From: Lactococcus paracarnosus
GTDB lineage: Bacteria; Bacillota; Bacilli; Lactobacillales; Streptococcaceae
Direction: 5' to 3'
Assembly (NCBI RefSeq): GCF_006770285.1
Contig: NZ_CP017195.1
Location: 496,001 to 560,000 of the forward strand
DNA length: 64,000 nucleotides
Shown here: piece by piece, positions 20,025 to 29,954 of the stretch
How the letters are laid out: every line of letters begins with the position of its first letter
How positions within the stretch are numbered: position 1 is the first letter of the stretch
Translations under genes and position numbers: made by a program
Notes under the pieces: generated by a model
The model's database searches: none
What the model was told of the DNA's origin: nothing
Seen by the model: the letters and a program-made list of their open reading frames with translations, nothing else

Positions 20025-20831
20025 TCAGATGCTATATAAGGGACTGGCCTCTACATGACTTGTATCTAGTACTTGGATACCATTTTTAGTATCGACATCA
20101 TGTTGCATTAAGGTATTCTCCATCGTTAGGTGGGCGAGTTCCTTGAGATTGTTTTCTTGGCTGCGGTGGCCGAGTAATATTTTTTTGGTTTGGTTACCAA
20201 TAACAGAAAGTGCTGTTGTGGCACCATCTTCATTAGAGAGATGGCCGTGATCAGATAGAATACGCTGTTTCAGGCGCCAAGGATAATTTCCCATACGAAG
20301 GATCTCAACGTCGTGGTTTGACTCCATGAGATAGGCGTCAGCGTTCTCAATCGTACCTCGCATGCGATCGCTCACGTAGCCAGTATCTGTTAGCATGACA
20401 AAACTTTTGCCATCTTTCATAAATTTATAAAACTGGGGAGCAGCAGCATCATGGCTAACACCGAAACTTTCGATATCGATATCACCAAAGGTCAATAATT
20501 TGCCCATTTCAAAGGTGTTCTTTTGCGCGTTATCAATCTTCCCACAGCCGTCTCCGATGGCCTGCCAGGTCTCTTGATTGGCATAGAGTGCCATTTTATA
20601 CTTACGTGCAAGAACACCTAGTCCTGCGATATGGTCCTTATGCTCATGGGTTACGAGCAGACTGTCAACGTCTGCTAGGCTTCTACCGATGTCATTCATG
20701 AGGCCTTCTATCTTTTTACCAGATAGGCCAGCGTCTACTAAAATTTTGCGTTCTGGCGTTTCGATGTAGGTTACATTGCCTGAGGAACCACTTGCTAATA
20801 TACTATATTTAAATCCTTGTGTCATCGTCAA
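20025..20831 (-). CDS. walJ: WalJ/YycJ metallo-beta-lactamase-fold hydrolase
   Basis: Metal-dependent hydrolase, probable nuclease, encoded with WalRK in Firmicutes and linked to cell-wall and chromosome-replication homeostasis. The N-terminus reads SILASGSSGNVTYIE and the metal motif is THEHKDH near residue 60, with further His/Asp ligands (MLTDTG, ESNHD). 268 aa is typical. The start is uncertain: TTG (complement of 20829-20831) has AAGGA 7 nt upstream, while an ATG lies 6 nt further in at 20825. It is the last gene of the minus-strand walR-walK-walJ operon, after a 135-bp gap without a gene. Confidence 0.92.
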   Translation of the reverse strand: MTMTQGFKYSILASGSSGNVTYIETPERKILVDAGLSGKKIEGLMNDIGRSLADVDSLLVTHEHKDHIAGLGVLARKYKMALYANQETWQAIGDGCGKIDNAQKNTFEMGKLLTFGDIDIESFGVSHDAAAPQFYKFMKDGKSFVMLTDTGYVSDRMRGTIENADAYLMESNHDVEILRMGNYPWRLKQRILSDHGHLSNEDGATTALSVIGNQTKKILLGHRSQENNLKELAHLTMENTLMQHDVDTKNGIQVLDTSHVEASPLYSI

Positions 20832-20966
20832 TTTCTGTTCCTTACTAAGCTTAATTACAGGTCGGTATCATGTTTTTGTGTCAGGTTAAGATAAACGATC
20901 TTTTGACTAAAGCAATTGGCTGATTCGCTAGCATATCTTGCTGAGTATCTGGCCCAGCTTACTTTA

Positions 20967-22424
20967 TCAGAGAGAGGGGGTATCAGTTGTTTGATTGCCC
21001 CAACTGCTCGCTTCGTCATCATTGTCTGTCTCAAGTGGTGCATAAGGTAAGACAACAGTGAAAGTCGTCCCTGTTTCACCATCAGATTTAGCCCAGACGA
21101 AGCCATCGTGCATTTTGACAATATCACGGACAATCGCGAGTCCTAGGCCACTCCCACCTTGGTTCCGACTGCGTGCCTTGTCTACTCGATAAAATCGGTC
21201 AAATATCTTAGGGATATCCTTCTTAGGTATGCCCATACCTTCATCAGTGATTCTAAGTAAGACTTGTGTATTGGTTTGTTCTAGACTGACGGTAACCTTA
21301 CCCCCGTCGGGACTGTATTTGATGGCGTTGTTCATTAGGTTGTCGATCACTTGTCCTAGTTTATCGGTATCAATTTCCATCCAAATTGGTTGTAAAGGAA
21401 TTTGACGGATGATTTTGAATTGCTTTTCATTTGCATCCGAGTTACCAACAATTTGGTCAAAGCGATTGAGTTGATAATGCAAGAATGCAATTAGATTAAT
21501 CACTTCTTTTTCTAAAATAATCGTGTCGGAGTCCATTCGGGATAGTGTTACTAAATCTAGGATCATCCGAATCATTCTGTCGGTCTCTTTGAGAGAGACT
21601 TTAATGAATGAAGGGGCAATATCTGGATCTTGTAATACACCTTCATCTAATGCTTCAAGGTATGATTTGATAGACGTTAAGGGTGTACGAAGCTCATGTG
21701 AGACGTTTGAAACGAACAGCCTGCGTTCGCGCTCGTTTTTTTCTTGTTCAGTAACATCATGTAAAACAGCAACGACACCAGAGATAAAGCCTGATTGACG
21801 ACGGAATAAGGCAAAGTTAATGCGTAGGGTGGTAAACTCACCCATCATATTTTCGCAGTCGATAATGATTTCTGGTTCGGATTCTAACAAATCACGAAAG
21901 GTGTAATCTGCTTCTATGTCAAGCGCATCAATAATTTTACGTGATAAAATATCTTTTTCTTTAACGTTCAAATATTCTAGGGCCGCAGTATTAGCTAGTA
22001 CAATCTTACCACGACGGTCTGTTGCGATGACACCATCAGTCATATAAGTCAAAATACCATTTAATCGGGTACTTGAAGATTCTAACCTCTCTTGTGCATG
22101 CTCACTTTTTTCACCTAAATCAACCACTTTATCATAAAGCCGATTGATCTCTGTGTTACCTGGAATCTGTTTTCTGACAGTATACTTCTTTTCAGTAAAC
22201 TCACTGATTTGATCAGAAATTTGGTTTAGGCCAATAGAAATCCGTCTGGTAAACCAGATAATAATGATGAGTGACAGGATATAAAAAGATAAAAATCTTA
22301 TGAATGCATCATGTTGGTCTAGAAAAACATGTGGATTTAGCGCAAAAAGACCTGAAAAAAGCAGTAGGTGTAAGATTACTGCTTTAAATAAAATGCTACT
22401 GGTGAACGGTAATTTATTTTTCAT
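20967..22424 (-). CDS. walK: WalK (VicK) sensor histidine kinase
   Basis: Membrane sensor that phosphorylates WalR and controls autolysin and wall-metabolism genes. Two hydrophobic segments (about 11-30 and 41-60) enclose only a short outside loop, much smaller than in Bacillus and nearer the streptococcal type. Then come HAMP-like and PAS domains (about 60-230), the H-box [15 protein letters not shown]-box [12 protein letters not shown], and G-boxes DEGMGIP and [10 protein letters not shown] chose ATG at 22424: upstream GTGATCC pairs with the 16S 3' end. A GTG at 22433 would add three residues. It overlaps the end of walR, so translation is coupled. Confidence 0.94.
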   Translation of the reverse strand: MKNKLPFTSSILFKAVILHLLLFSGLFALNPHVFLDQHDAFIRFLSFYILSLIIIIWFTRRISIGLNQISDQISEFTEKKYTVRKQIPGNTEINRLYDKVVDLGEKSEHAQERLESSSTRLNGILTYMTDGVIATDRRGKIVLANTAALEYLNVKEKDILSRKIIDALDIEADYTFRDLLESEPEIIIDCENMMGEFTTLRINFALFRRQSGFISGVVAVLHDVTEQEKNERERRLFVSNVSHELRTPLTSIKSYLEALDEGVLQDPDIAPSFIKVSLKETDRMIRMILDLVTLSRMDSDTIILEKEVINLIAFLHYQLNRFDQIVGNSDANEKQFKIIRQIPLQPIWMEIDTDKLGQVIDNLMNNAIKYSPDGGKVTVSLEQTNTQVLLRITDEGMGIPKKDIPKIFDRFYRVDKARSRNQGGSGLGLAIVRDIVKMHDGFVWAKSDGETGTTFTVVLPYAPLETDNDDEASSWGNQTTDTPSL

Positions 22425-23121
22425 TTGGATCACTTAAATAGTAGCCAACACCACGTCTTGTAGCAACATATTCTGGTCGGCTAGGCGTATCTTCGACCTT
22501 TTCACGTAATCGACGAATTGTGACGTCAACTGTTCTTACATCGCCAAAGTAATCATAACCCCAAACCGTTTCGAGGAGGTGCTCGCGTGTCATCACTTCA
22601 CCGGTGTGTTGCGCTAGATAGTGTAACAGCTCGAATTCTCTGTGTGTCAAATCAATATGCTTGTCGTTCTTATAGGCCGCATATTTTTCTGGGGCAATCG
22701 AAATGTCACCAATCCTAATTTCTTTTTTATCATTAGTGGTAGCACTCAATTCAGTACTAAGGTTTGAGCGTCTTAAGTTGGCTTTGACACGCGCTAATAG
22801 TTCGCGATTTGAAAATGGTTTTGTGACATAATCATCAGCCCCCAGTTCCAAGCCGATGACTTTATCAAACTCTGTATCTTTCGCAGACACCATAATAATA
22901 GGCACTTCAGACGACTTACGAACTTCGCGTGCCACCTCAAGTCCATCTTTTTTAGGCAACATCAAATCTAATATAATCAAATCAGGTTGCTCGGCAGCAA
23001 AAATAGCTAATGCTGCCTCTCCGTCAAAAGCTGTTAAAACGTCATAACCCTCTTTCGTTAAGTTGAACTTAACGATATCTGAGATGGGTTTTTCATCATC
23101 AACGACGAGTATTTTCTTCAT
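22414..23121 (-). CDS. walR: WalR (VicR) response regulator
   Basis: OmpR-family response regulator, partner of WalK and essential in most relatives. Receiver domain (1-120): acidic pair DDE near residue 9, phosphorylated Asp in IILDLMLP, and Lys in TKPF. Winged-helix DNA-binding domain in the last 100 residues ([33 protein letters not shown], here split by its key features). The start is ATG with GGAG upstream on the minus strand (complement of 23119-23121). A TATAAT at about 23147-23152 on the minus strand is the likely promoter. First gene of walRKJ. Confidence 0.96.
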   Translation of the reverse strand: MKKILVVDDEKPISDIVKFNLTKEGYDVLTAFDGEAALAIFAAEQPDLIILDLMLPKKDGLEVAREVRKSSEVPIIMVSAKDTEFDKVIGLELGADDYVTKPFSNRELLARVKANLRRSNLSTELSATTNDKKEIRIGDISIAPEKYAAYKNDKHIDLTHREFELLHYLAQHTGEVMTREHLLETVWGYDYFGDVRTVDVTIRRLREKVEDTPSRPEYVATRRGVGYYLSDPNEK

Positions 23122-23216
23122 ATATATTTTCTCCATTAATAGTCCTATTATAACGTTTTTTAAAGATTTCATCAATTAAAAGCGTTTATTGGTGATCCAA
23201 TAAAAAGATAAATTGT

Positions 23217-23292
23217 TTGACAATTCAGATATTACATGATAAAATAGGCACATGTTATAAGTTGTGACATATGAAAAAACGGATGATATAAT
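23217..23292 (+). promoter_or_regulatory. Tandem promoters of the amino-acid ABC operon
   Basis: P1: TTGACA (23217-23222), 17 bp, TAAAAT (23240-23245) with extended TG. P2: TGATATAAT, with TATAAT at 23287-23292, close to the start. TAGGAG follows before the ATG at 23309. The region is shared with divergent walR. Confidence 0.65.
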
Positions 23293-23308
23293 AGATTAGG
23301 AGTTTTAG

Positions 23309-24049
23309 ATGCCACTTATAGAGTTTAAAGATGCCGAAAAATATTACGGTGACTATCATGCATTGAAGCATATTAATTTAGCAATTGAAGAAGGGCAAGT
23401 TGTTGTTTTATTAGGCCCTTCTGGATCGGGTAAGTCTACCTTAATCAGAACAATAAATGCTTTGGAAGGTATTGAAGCGGGTCAATTAACTGTAAATGGT
23501 CATCGTGTTGATCATGCCTCGAAAAAAGAGTTAGTAGAGCTTCGCAAGGAAGTTGGGATGGTGTTCCAACATTTTAATCTCTATCCTCATAAAACTGTGC
23601 TAGAAAATGTCACATTAGCACCGGTTAAAGTGCTCAAAAAAGAATTACGTGAAGCGACAGTTGTTGCTGAAAAGTACTTGAAGTTTGTTAACATGTGGGA
23701 TAAAAAAGATGCCTACCCTGGTCAACTTTCCGGTGGTCAAAAGCAACGGGTTGCCATTGCCCGTGGCCTTGCCATGAATCCTAAGCTATTATTATTTGAT
23801 GAGCCGACCTCAGCATTAGATCCAGAAACAATTGGTGATGTCCTATCAGTGATGCAAGGGCTTGCCAAAGATGGCATGAACATGGTAGTCGTTACTCACG
23901 AGATGGGCTTTGCTAGGTCAGTAGCGGATCGGATTATCTTCATGGATGCAGGGGAAATTTTAGAAGATACGACGGATGTTGCAGGATTCTTTGATAATCC
24001 ACAAGAGCCTAGAGCCAAGCAGTTTCTCAGTAAAATTATCAATCATTAA
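23309..24049 (+). CDS. Polar amino-acid ABC transporter, ATPase (GlnQ-like)
   Basis: Cytosolic ATPase of an importer for glutamine/glutamate/aspartate-type amino acids. Walker A GPSGSGKST (near 37-45), Q-loop VFQHFNLYPH, signature LSGGQKQRVAIARGL, Walker B LLLFDEPTSALDPE and H-loop VTHEMGFA match the GlnQ/HisP subfamily closely. 246 aa is normal. First of four genes: ATPase, binding protein and two permeases. The substrate is inferred from the subfamily. Confidence 0.93.
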   Translation: MPLIEFKDAEKYYGDYHALKHINLAIEEGQVVVLLGPSGSGKSTLIRTINALEGIEAGQLTVNGHRVDHASKKELVELRKEVGMVFQHFNLYPHKTVLENVTLAPVKVLKKELREATVVAEKYLKFVNMWDKKDAYPGQLSGGQKQRVAIARGLAMNPKLLLFDEPTSALDPETIGDVLSVMQGLAKDGMNMVVVTHEMGFARSVADRIIFMDAGEILEDTTDVAGFFDNPQEPRAKQFLSKIINH

Positions 24050-24095
24050 TGATTAAACTTTAAACATCAATGTCAAACGTTTAATATAGTATTGT

Positions 24096-24150
24096 ACCGT
24101 TACTACTTGAAAATAGGCTTAATGTAAAGATGTCTATGAGTAGTTACGGT
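24096..24150 (+). other. Long-range inverted repeat in the leader of the binding-protein gene
   Basis: ACCGTTACTACT (24096-24107) and AGTAGTTACGGT (24139-24150) pair with one mismatch over a 31-nt loop, 23 nt before the binding-protein ATG. It has no T-run, so it is an RNA structure or operator and not a terminator. Confidence 0.55.
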
Positions 24151-24172
24151 CAATTATTAAAAGGAGCCTATT

Positions 24173-24979
24173 ATGAAAAAATCAATTAAAGTTTTAGCTA
24201 GTCTTGCAGCTGTTTTTGCAGCGGTAACACTTGCAGCCTGTGGCGCGTCAAAAGATGACAGCTCAAAATCAGCAACAGCTAAGATTAAAGACAACGGAAA
24301 AATTGTTTTTGGCGTGAAACAAGATGTCCCAAATTTTGGCTATAAAGATCCAAAAACAAATAAATTTACAGGTGTTGAGATTGATATTGCCAATAAAATT
24401 GCTAAGGATTTAGGTGTTAAGGCTGAGTTTGTACCAGTTACTGCACAAACTCGTGGACCATTGCTTGATAACAAACAAGTTGATGCTGTCATTGCAACCT
24501 TTACAATTACCGATGAACGTAAAAAAACGTATAACTTCACAACGCCTTACTTTACAGATGAAGTTGGCTTCTTAGTTAAAAAAGATGCAGGCTTTAAATC
24601 TGTCTCAGATTTAAATGGTAAGACAATTGGTGTCGCACAATCGTCTTCTACAAAAACGGGTCTTGCAGCATTAGCTAAAGAAAAAGGCATTTCATTTGAG
24701 TATTCAGAATTACCAGATTACCCGACGTTAAAAACGGCATTGACTTCAGGCCGTATCGATGCTTTCTCAGTTGACAAATCAATCTTGTCAGGCTATGTAG
24801 ATTCGAAAACAGAGATTCTTGGCGAAGGATTTGCTAGACAAGAATATGGTATCACAACTAAGAAATCAAATACTGAGTTGGCAAGCTATCTGGATAAACA
24901 AATTAAAACGCTCAAATCAAATGGCGAGTTGAAAAAAATGACAGACAAGTATAACTTGAAAGATGCAACTGCTAAATAA
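24173..24979 (+). CDS. Amino-acid ABC transporter substrate-binding lipoprotein
   Basis: Extracytoplasmic solute receptor. A lipoprotein signal (MKKSIKVLASLAAVFAA...) ends in the lipobox LAAC, with the lipid-modified Cys at about residue 23. The mature part is an SBP_bac_3 domain, with features such as VDAVIATFTITDERK and GVAQSSSTK that favour a glutamate/glutamine/aspartate ligand. 268 aa is normal. AAAAGGAG precedes the ATG. The preceding 120 nt form a structured leader that may raise its expression over the other subunits. Confidence 0.92.
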   Translation: MKKSIKVLASLAAVFAAVTLAACGASKDDSSKSATAKIKDNGKIVFGVKQDVPNFGYKDPKTNKFTGVEIDIANKIAKDLGVKAEFVPVTAQTRGPLLDNKQVDAVIATFTITDERKKTYNFTTPYFTDEVGFLVKKDAGFKSVSDLNGKTIGVAQSSSTKTGLAALAKEKGISFEYSELPDYPTLKTALTSGRIDAFSVDKSILSGYVDSKTEILGEGFARQEYGITTKKSNTELASYLDKQIKTLKSNGELKKMTDKYNLKDATAK

Positions 24980-25052
24980 GCGTCAGGTATAAGTTTCACG
25001 GCCAGTTCAGCTACTTAGTCTAATGGCTAAAGTTAACATGGCTAGCAACAGA

Positions 25053-25069
25053 CGCTAGATAAGCTAGCG
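25053..25069 (+). other. GC hairpin between binding protein and permease genes
   Basis: CGCTAG-ATAAG-CTAGCG, without a T-run. Such hairpins after binding-protein genes often protect the upstream mRNA end, so high receptor and low permease output is a reasonable inference. Confidence 0.5.
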
Positions 25070-25094
25070 CGTTAAAAACAAAGAAAGGTAATAT

Positions 25095-25778
25095 ATGAGT
25101 CCTTTTGCTTTAGAACGTTGGCAGGCATTCTTTGCTGACTTTGGTCAATTTGCCAAGGGGTTTCTCTTTACCTTAGAGATTTCAATTGGTGCATTATTGT
25201 TAGCGGTACTGCTGGGGTTGATTTTTGGCTCGCTATCAGCGACACGAAACAAATTACTAAGAGGCATCAGTAGAGCCTATGTGGAAGTATACCAAAATAC
25301 ACCACTGTTGATCCAATTTGTGATCGTCTACTATGGTTTTCCACTTTTAAATAAAAACTTCGTTATTTCAGCGTTTTGGACAGCGATTATTTGTGTCGGT
25401 CTTTATCATGGTGCCTATATTGCGGAAGTGATTCGCTCAGGCATTGAGGGCGTTTCTAAAGGTCAGACGGAAGCTGCAGAGGCACAGGGATTCACTTATG
25501 GTGATACCATGCGCTTGATTATTTTACCCCAAGCCATCCGTATGATCTACCCGCCTTTAACAAATCAGGTTGTTAATCTGATTAAAAATACATCGACAGT
25601 CGCGATTATTTCAGGAGCGGATTTGATGTTTACGGCTAAATCTTGGTCATCGATGAATGTCAACTACATTCCAGCCTTTGTTGGTGTTGGTGTGCTATAC
25701 TTTGTCCTATGTTTCCCGCTTGCGACATTAGCGAGACGGATGGAAGAAAAGAATAAAAAATCCTATAGTGTTGGGTAG
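25095..25778 (+). CDS. Amino-acid ABC transporter permease 1
   Basis: Integral membrane subunit of the HisMQ family. 227 aa with five to six membrane segments. The EAA loop EAAEAQGFTYGDTMRLIILPQAIR (key residues EAA...G...PQA) lies near residues 133-156 and contacts the ATPase. AAAGG precedes the ATG. It pairs with the next gene as a heterodimeric channel. Confidence 0.92.
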   Translation: MSPFALERWQAFFADFGQFAKGFLFTLEISIGALLLAVLLGLIFGSLSATRNKLLRGISRAYVEVYQNTPLLIQFVIVYYGFPLLNKNFVISAFWTAIICVGLYHGAYIAEVIRSGIEGVSKGQTEAAEAQGFTYGDTMRLIILPQAIRMIYPPLTNQVVNLIKNTSTVAIISGADLMFTAKSWSSMNVNYIPAFVGVGVLYFVLCFPLATLARRMEEKNKKSYSVG

Positions 25779-25792
25779 AAAGGTAATGAAAT

Positions 25793-26461
25793 ATGAGTTT
25801 AGCACAAGAAGCAGCACAGGTCTTTACGGCGACTAATATACGATTCCTTTTTCAAGGCTTAGGATTAACGATTTTTATCGCCTTTATTTCAATCGTCTTA
25901 TCCACGATTTTTGGGACCTTCTTAGCAGTCATGCGTAATGGTAAAAATCCATTTTTTAAGTTAATTGCGAGTGTTTACATCGAAGTTGTTCGAAATGTCC
26001 CCAATCTCCTCTGGATTTTCGTTATTTTCCTTATTTTTCAAGTTAAATCGGTACCTGCTGGTATTATTTCTTTCACGGTCTTTACGACCGCAGCACTTGC
26101 GGAAATTATTCGTGGTGGTTTGAATGGCGTGCCAGAAGGTCAGACTGAGGCTGGGAAATCACAAGGATTTACCGATAGACAAATTCTAACAAGTATTGTA
26201 TTACCTCAAGCTATTAGAAAAATGTTACCAGCGATTATTTCACAGTTTGTAACAGTGATTAAAGATACGTCCTTCTTATATTCGGTTATTGCCTTACAAG
26301 AATTATTTGGGAACTCTCAAATTTTAATGGGTCAATATTTCCAAGCAGGTCAAGTTTTCATGCTCTATGGATTTGTCGCAGCAATCTATTTTGTCATCAA
26401 CTTTGTCATCTCACAGTTTGCGCGAAGACTACAAAAATCTTGGGCAAATTCTTTAGAATAA
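25793..26461 (+). CDS. Amino-acid ABC transporter permease 2
   Basis: Second HisMQ-type permease, 222 aa, with about five membrane helices. Its EAA-like loop is EAGKSQGFTDRQILTSIVLP. It starts 14 nt after the first permease, with AAAGG upstream, so the two are co-transcribed. Last gene of the transport operon. Confidence 0.92.
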   Translation: MSLAQEAAQVFTATNIRFLFQGLGLTIFIAFISIVLSTIFGTFLAVMRNGKNPFFKLIASVYIEVVRNVPNLLWIFVIFLIFQVKSVPAGIISFTVFTTAALAEIIRGGLNGVPEGQTEAGKSQGFTDRQILTSIVLPQAIRKMLPAIISQFVTVIKDTSFLYSVIALQELFGNSQILMGQYFQAGQVFMLYGFVAAIYFVINFVISQFARRLQKSWANSLE

Positions 26462-26494
26462 ATGTTAAAATAGAGCCGAGAGGTTCTTTTTTAT

Positions 26495-27235
26495 ATGACA
26501 AAACGACCAGATGATACAGCAACTGCTATGACAGAGCTGACGAGTAAAAATAGAAATGATATGTTTATTGTTCAGTATAAGCAGCTCGAAGCCTTTGCCA
26601 ATCAAAAGTTTAACAAGACGGGTAAATATATGCCCATGTCGCAACTGACAGATATGATGATTGCGCAGCTTCCTGGGGCGCGTGATTTTGCAACTGATTT
26701 TGAGTTGTTTAATAATTTACGCAATATGATTCAGCATAAAGCTGCTAATCGATACTTTATCATTCAACCAGAGGTTGTGACACGCATCAAACATGTTCAT
26801 GACGTTCTGACTAGGCCGATAACAGTAGGTGAGCTGTTCTCATCTAAGGTTATATTTGTCAATGAATCAGATCAGTTTGTCACAGTCATGAGTAAAGTGA
26901 GGGAACATCATCACACCCAATTTCCCGTCGTCAGAACAGATGGTATGCTCATGCGTCGGGTCGTAACCGCCAATGCCATAGCGCATGCCTTAAGTGTTTC
27001 ACAAGCGCCAACTGTTTCAGAGATGATCCAGCATACGGAGTCAGTTGTCTTTTTCATTCAGTCATCCGCCTCTATTTTCACAGCTGAAAAAATGATGCTT
27101 GATGAGATGAGAACGGGTAAAAAATCAGTTGTTTTATTACTGACTAATGTGACAGACTTTAAAAAGGTAAGGCCTTCTGATGTGCTTGGCATCATCAATA
27201 TTGCTGATTTACCCCAAATCTTATCAAAAAAATGA
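26495..27235 (+). CDS. CBS-pair domain protein of unknown role
   Basis: 246 aa, soluble. The N-terminal 100 residues are mostly helical (Lys/Asn rich, including FELFNNLRNMIQHKAANRYFI) and match nothing I can name. A tandem CBS module follows (about 105-240), with PITVGELFSSKVIFVNESD opening the first CBS and VFFIQSSASIFTAEKMML in the second. CBS pairs usually bind adenine nucleotides or cyclic di-AMP, so a regulatory role is inferred. It directly precedes tmk, whose promoter lies inside its 3' end. Confidence 0.75.
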   Translation: MTKRPDDTATAMTELTSKNRNDMFIVQYKQLEAFANQKFNKTGKYMPMSQLTDMMIAQLPGARDFATDFELFNNLRNMIQHKAANRYFIIQPEVVTRIKHVHDVLTRPITVGELFSSKVIFVNESDQFVTVMSKVREHHHTQFPVVRTDGMLMRRVVTANAIAHALSVSQAPTVSEMIQHTESVVFFIQSSASIFTAEKMMLDEMRTGKKSVVLLLTNVTDFKKVRPSDVLGIINIADLPQILSKK

Positions 27236-27241
27236 TATAAT
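27233..27241 (+). promoter_or_regulatory. Extended -10 promoter of tmk
   Basis: TGATATAAT, with TATAAT at 27236-27241 overlapping the CBS-gene stop codon, then 6 nt to the tmk ATG. No Shine-Dalgarno site. Confidence 0.55.
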
Positions 27242-27247
27242 TTAAGA

Positions 27248-27892
27248 ATGAATAAGGGAATTTTGATAACGTTTGAAGGACCTGAGGGTGCCGGTAAGAC
27301 GACTGTTTTACAACATGTTTTACCAGAATTAGCAAAACAGGATATTGACATCATCACAACACGGGAACCTGGCGGGATTCGGATTGCTGAATCCATCCGA
27401 GAAATCATCCTTGCACCTGAGAATACAGCAATTGATGGCAAGACGGAATTGCTTTTATTTGCTGCGGCCAGAAGACAACATCTGAATGAGAAAGTTCTAC
27501 CAGCTTTAGCAGATGGTAAGCTCGTCATCATCGATCGCTTCATAGACTCCTCAGTAGCCTATCAAGGCTATGCACGTGACATTCCTGTATCAGACGTTGA
27601 GATGATAAATAATTTTGCAACGGATGGTCTTTTACCAGATTTGACACTCTATTTTGATGTTGATACAGCGGTAGGCTTGGCGCGGGTCATGACTGGTGAT
27701 CGCGAAGTCAACCGACTTGATTTAGAGGCGCAAGAGATGCATGAAAAAGTTCGAGCAGGCTATCAAAAAATAGCAGTCTTGCATCCTGAACGGATCATCA
27801 CAATAGATGCCTCACAAGAGTTAGACCAAGTCATAGCAGACACGTTATTGGCGATAAAGACCAAATTTCCGGAGAGTTTTGATGGGAATTGA
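27248..27892 (+). CDS. tmk: Thymidylate kinase
   Basis: Phosphorylates dTMP to dTDP. The P-loop [11 protein letters not shown] is at about residues 8-18, DR motif in [15 protein letters not shown], and TREPGG in the thymidylate site. 214 aa is standard. The start is fixed by the family N-terminus [14 protein letters not shown]; it lies 6 nt after a TATAAT and is probably leaderless. It overlaps holB by 11 nt. Confidence 0.95.
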   Translation: MNKGILITFEGPEGAGKTTVLQHVLPELAKQDIDIITTREPGGIRIAESIREIILAPENTAIDGKTELLLFAAARRQHLNEKVLPALADGKLVIIDRFIDSSVAYQGYARDIPVSDVEMINNFATDGLLPDLTLYFDVDTAVGLARVMTGDREVNRLDLEAQEMHEKVRAGYQKIAVLHPERIITIDASQELDQVIADTLLAIKTKFPESFDGN

Positions 27893-28745
27893 TCAGTTAC
27901 AGCCAGACTTGTTTAACCGCTTTTCTCATGTCCTAGCAAATGACAGATTACATCATGCCTTCCTGTTTTCAGGGGAATTTGGTGCGATGGAGATGGCTAT
28001 ATGGCTAGCCCAGTCTAGGTTTTGTCTTCAAAAAAAAGCAGGCTTGCCTTGTGGTGTTTGCCGGGAATGTCGCTTGGTTGCAGCTAATGACTATACTGAC
28101 TTACACATCGTAAGCCCAGATGGTCAGACAATCAAAACACAACAGATTCGAGAGTTATTACTCACGTTTGCTCAGTCAGGGTTTGAGAGTAATCGACAAG
28201 TGGTGATCATAGACGGTGCTGAAAAGCTGCATGTCAATGCTGCCAATGCACTGCTAAAATCGATTGAAGAACCAGAATCTGAAATCTATATCTTTTTATT
28301 AACTGCGTCTGAAAACATGGTTTTAGATACGATTAAGTCTCGGGCACAGGTGATTAACTTTCCAAACCAGTCCAAGATGGTACAAAGAGGGTTAGAGCAA
28401 GATGGAATGCTAAAGACAGATGCGATGATTATCTCAGAGATTGTCTCATCGCTATCCGAAGCAAAAAGTTTAGCCAAAGATAACCTATTTTTGGACGGTA
28501 TCAAACAGATAGAAAAATTTGTCATGCTACTTATCTCAGATGCCTCAGAAGCATTTTTGCAAGTCACGCAACTTGCTTCATTTTTTAAAGATAAAAAAGC
28601 ACAGGGACTCGCTTTTAAAATACTGGCCATATGCTTGGTTAGAAAACGTCAAGCAGGACGCGTTGAACATGTTTTTAGGGCGCAAAAGTATTGGCAGTCA
28701 AATGTTAATTTTCAATCCTGTTTGGAAAAAATTTGTTTAGGATAA
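27882..28745 (+). CDS. holB: DNA polymerase III delta' subunit
   Basis: Clamp-loader subunit. N-terminal AAA-like domain with the Cys cluster [16 protein letters not shown] (key Cys pattern of the clamp-loader zinc module), followed by [25 protein letters not shown] and a sensor-like arginine region. 287 residues. The start ATG 27882 has GGAG (27871-27874) 7 nt upstream; it overlaps the tmk end, so the two are translationally coupled. The P-loop is degenerate, as is normal for delta'. Confidence 0.92.
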   Translation: MGIDQLQPDLFNRFSHVLANDRLHHAFLFSGEFGAMEMAIWLAQSRFCLQKKAGLPCGVCRECRLVAANDYTDLHIVSPDGQTIKTQQIRELLLTFAQSGFESNRQVVIIDGAEKLHVNAANALLKSIEEPESEIYIFLLTASENMVLDTIKSRAQVINFPNQSKMVQRGLEQDGMLKTDAMIISEIVSSLSEAKSLAKDNLFLDGIKQIEKFVMLLISDASEAFLQVTQLASFFKDKKAQGLAFKILAICLVRKRQAGRVEHVFRAQKYWQSNVNFQSCLEKICLG

Positions 28746-28845
28746 TCGGTAGTATCTCAAGTATAAACGCATGATTTTAGGCAGATCAGCTTGCCTCTTG
28801 TCAGCCAGTCTTTGAGATAGGGTTAATACATAAAGAGAGAAAACA

Positions 28846-29616
28846 ATGAATTATGAAATAAAATTTGCGCATGGTGAAGATAACATTTTTGTTGCAAGCG
28901 ACAAAAACTATACTGTATCTGATATGGTGATTGTTAAAGTAGACAAGTGTAAAATGATTGGCCGTGTGATTCGTGAGCTATCTGAGTCGTTAGCACCTGA
29001 AGGCGTCATAATCGAGCTAGCAACATCACTCGATCTTGAATTAGCAGAAAAAGTGGCACAAGACTCTGATCATGCTAAAGTAAAAATAAAAGCCTTAGTC
29101 AAGTCTCATGGTCTTGATATGAAAGTGATAGAAGTTAAGTATACGCTTGATTACAAGCGCCTATATATCAGTTTTACGTCTGAACATCGTGTTGACTTTA
29201 GAGCGCTATTAAAGGATTTAGCTAGTAATTTCAAAACTAGGATTGCCTTACGACAAATTGGTCCTCGAGATGTTGCCAAAACATTTGGTGGTCTCGGTCC
29301 TTGTGGTCGCCCGCTTTGTTGTTCAGAATTTATGGGTGAATTTCCTAATGTCAGTATTAAGATGGCAAAAAATCAGGCCTTATCACTCAACCAGAACAAG
29401 CTAAATGGGCTTTGTGGTCGATTGATGTGCTGCTTGACCTATGAAGATGATTTCTACCGTCAGGCGCGTAAGAACTTTCCGGATTTTGGAGATGTGATTA
29501 AGACAGCAGATGGACAAGCGCGTGTCATTGGCTTGAACATTTTAGGGAATACTGTAAAAGTGCGTTTAGATAATGCAGTGCGAGATTATGACGTGACAGA
29601 AATAGAGGTGGTTTGA
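28846..29616 (+). CDS. ricT: RicT/YaaT PSP1-domain protein
   Basis: Iron-sulfur protein of the Ric (YaaT-YlbF-YmcA) complex, which in Bacillus stimulates RNase Y-dependent mRNA maturation. Two cysteine clusters are visible: GPCGRPLCCSEF and GLCGRLMCCLTYE, near residues 150-200, which match the 4Fe-4S ligands. 256 aa. AGAGAG precedes the ATG. It overlaps yabA by one nucleotide, and the ricT-yabA-rsmI order is conserved in Firmicutes. Confidence 0.9.
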   Translation: MNYEIKFAHGEDNIFVASDKNYTVSDMVIVKVDKCKMIGRVIRELSESLAPEGVIIELATSLDLELAEKVAQDSDHAKVKIKALVKSHGLDMKVIEVKYTLDYKRLYISFTSEHRVDFRALLKDLASNFKTRIALRQIGPRDVAKTFGGLGPCGRPLCCSEFMGEFPNVSIKMAKNQALSLNQNKLNGLCGRLMCCLTYEDDFYRQARKNFPDFGDVIKTADGQARVIGLNILGNTVKVRLDNAVRDYDVTEIEVV

Positions 29617-29954
29617 TGACGGGTAAAGTACCCTTTTTTGATAATTTATCAGAACTTGAGGGAATCTTGGTCGCAACGCTAACTCAGGTGAGTGACATTA
29701 AGAGTAATTATCAAAAATTACTGACAGAGAATACAAGTCTGCGCCTAGAGAATGCACGTTTACGTGATCGATTGGCTGAGTTTTCAGAGTCTCATGTTTC
29801 AGAAAACAAGAGCGAACAGATAACAAAGAAAGGGCCGATGTCCAATCTACACGAAATTTATGAAGATGGGTTTCATGTCTGTCGTGATTTTTATGGGCAA
29901 CGCTTAGAGCCTGGAGAAACGTGTTTGTATTGTGCGGAGATTTTATATAGATGA
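29616..29954 (+). CDS. yabA: YabA, negative regulator of replication initiation
   Basis: Binds DnaA and the sliding clamp to restrain initiation. An N-terminal leucine-zipper coiled coil (about 10-60) leads to a C-terminal zinc-binding domain with HVCRDFYG and CLYC (H-C-C-C type). 112 aa. ATG 29616 overlaps the ricT stop (TGATG), and GAGGTGG lies just upstream; the in-frame TTG three bases earlier is less likely. Confidence 0.92.
   Translation: MTGKVPFFDNLSELEGILVATLTQVSDIKSNYQKLLTENTSLRLENARLRDRLAEFSESHVSENKSEQITKKGPMSNLHEIYEDGFHVCRDFYGQRLEPGETCLYCAEILYR

Noticed and set aside
20855-21133. Minus-strand ORF of 92 aa between walK and walJ
   Set aside because: It lies mostly inside the walK 3' end in another frame and has no family resemblance. 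The walK frame with its ATPase G-boxes is clearly the real gene.
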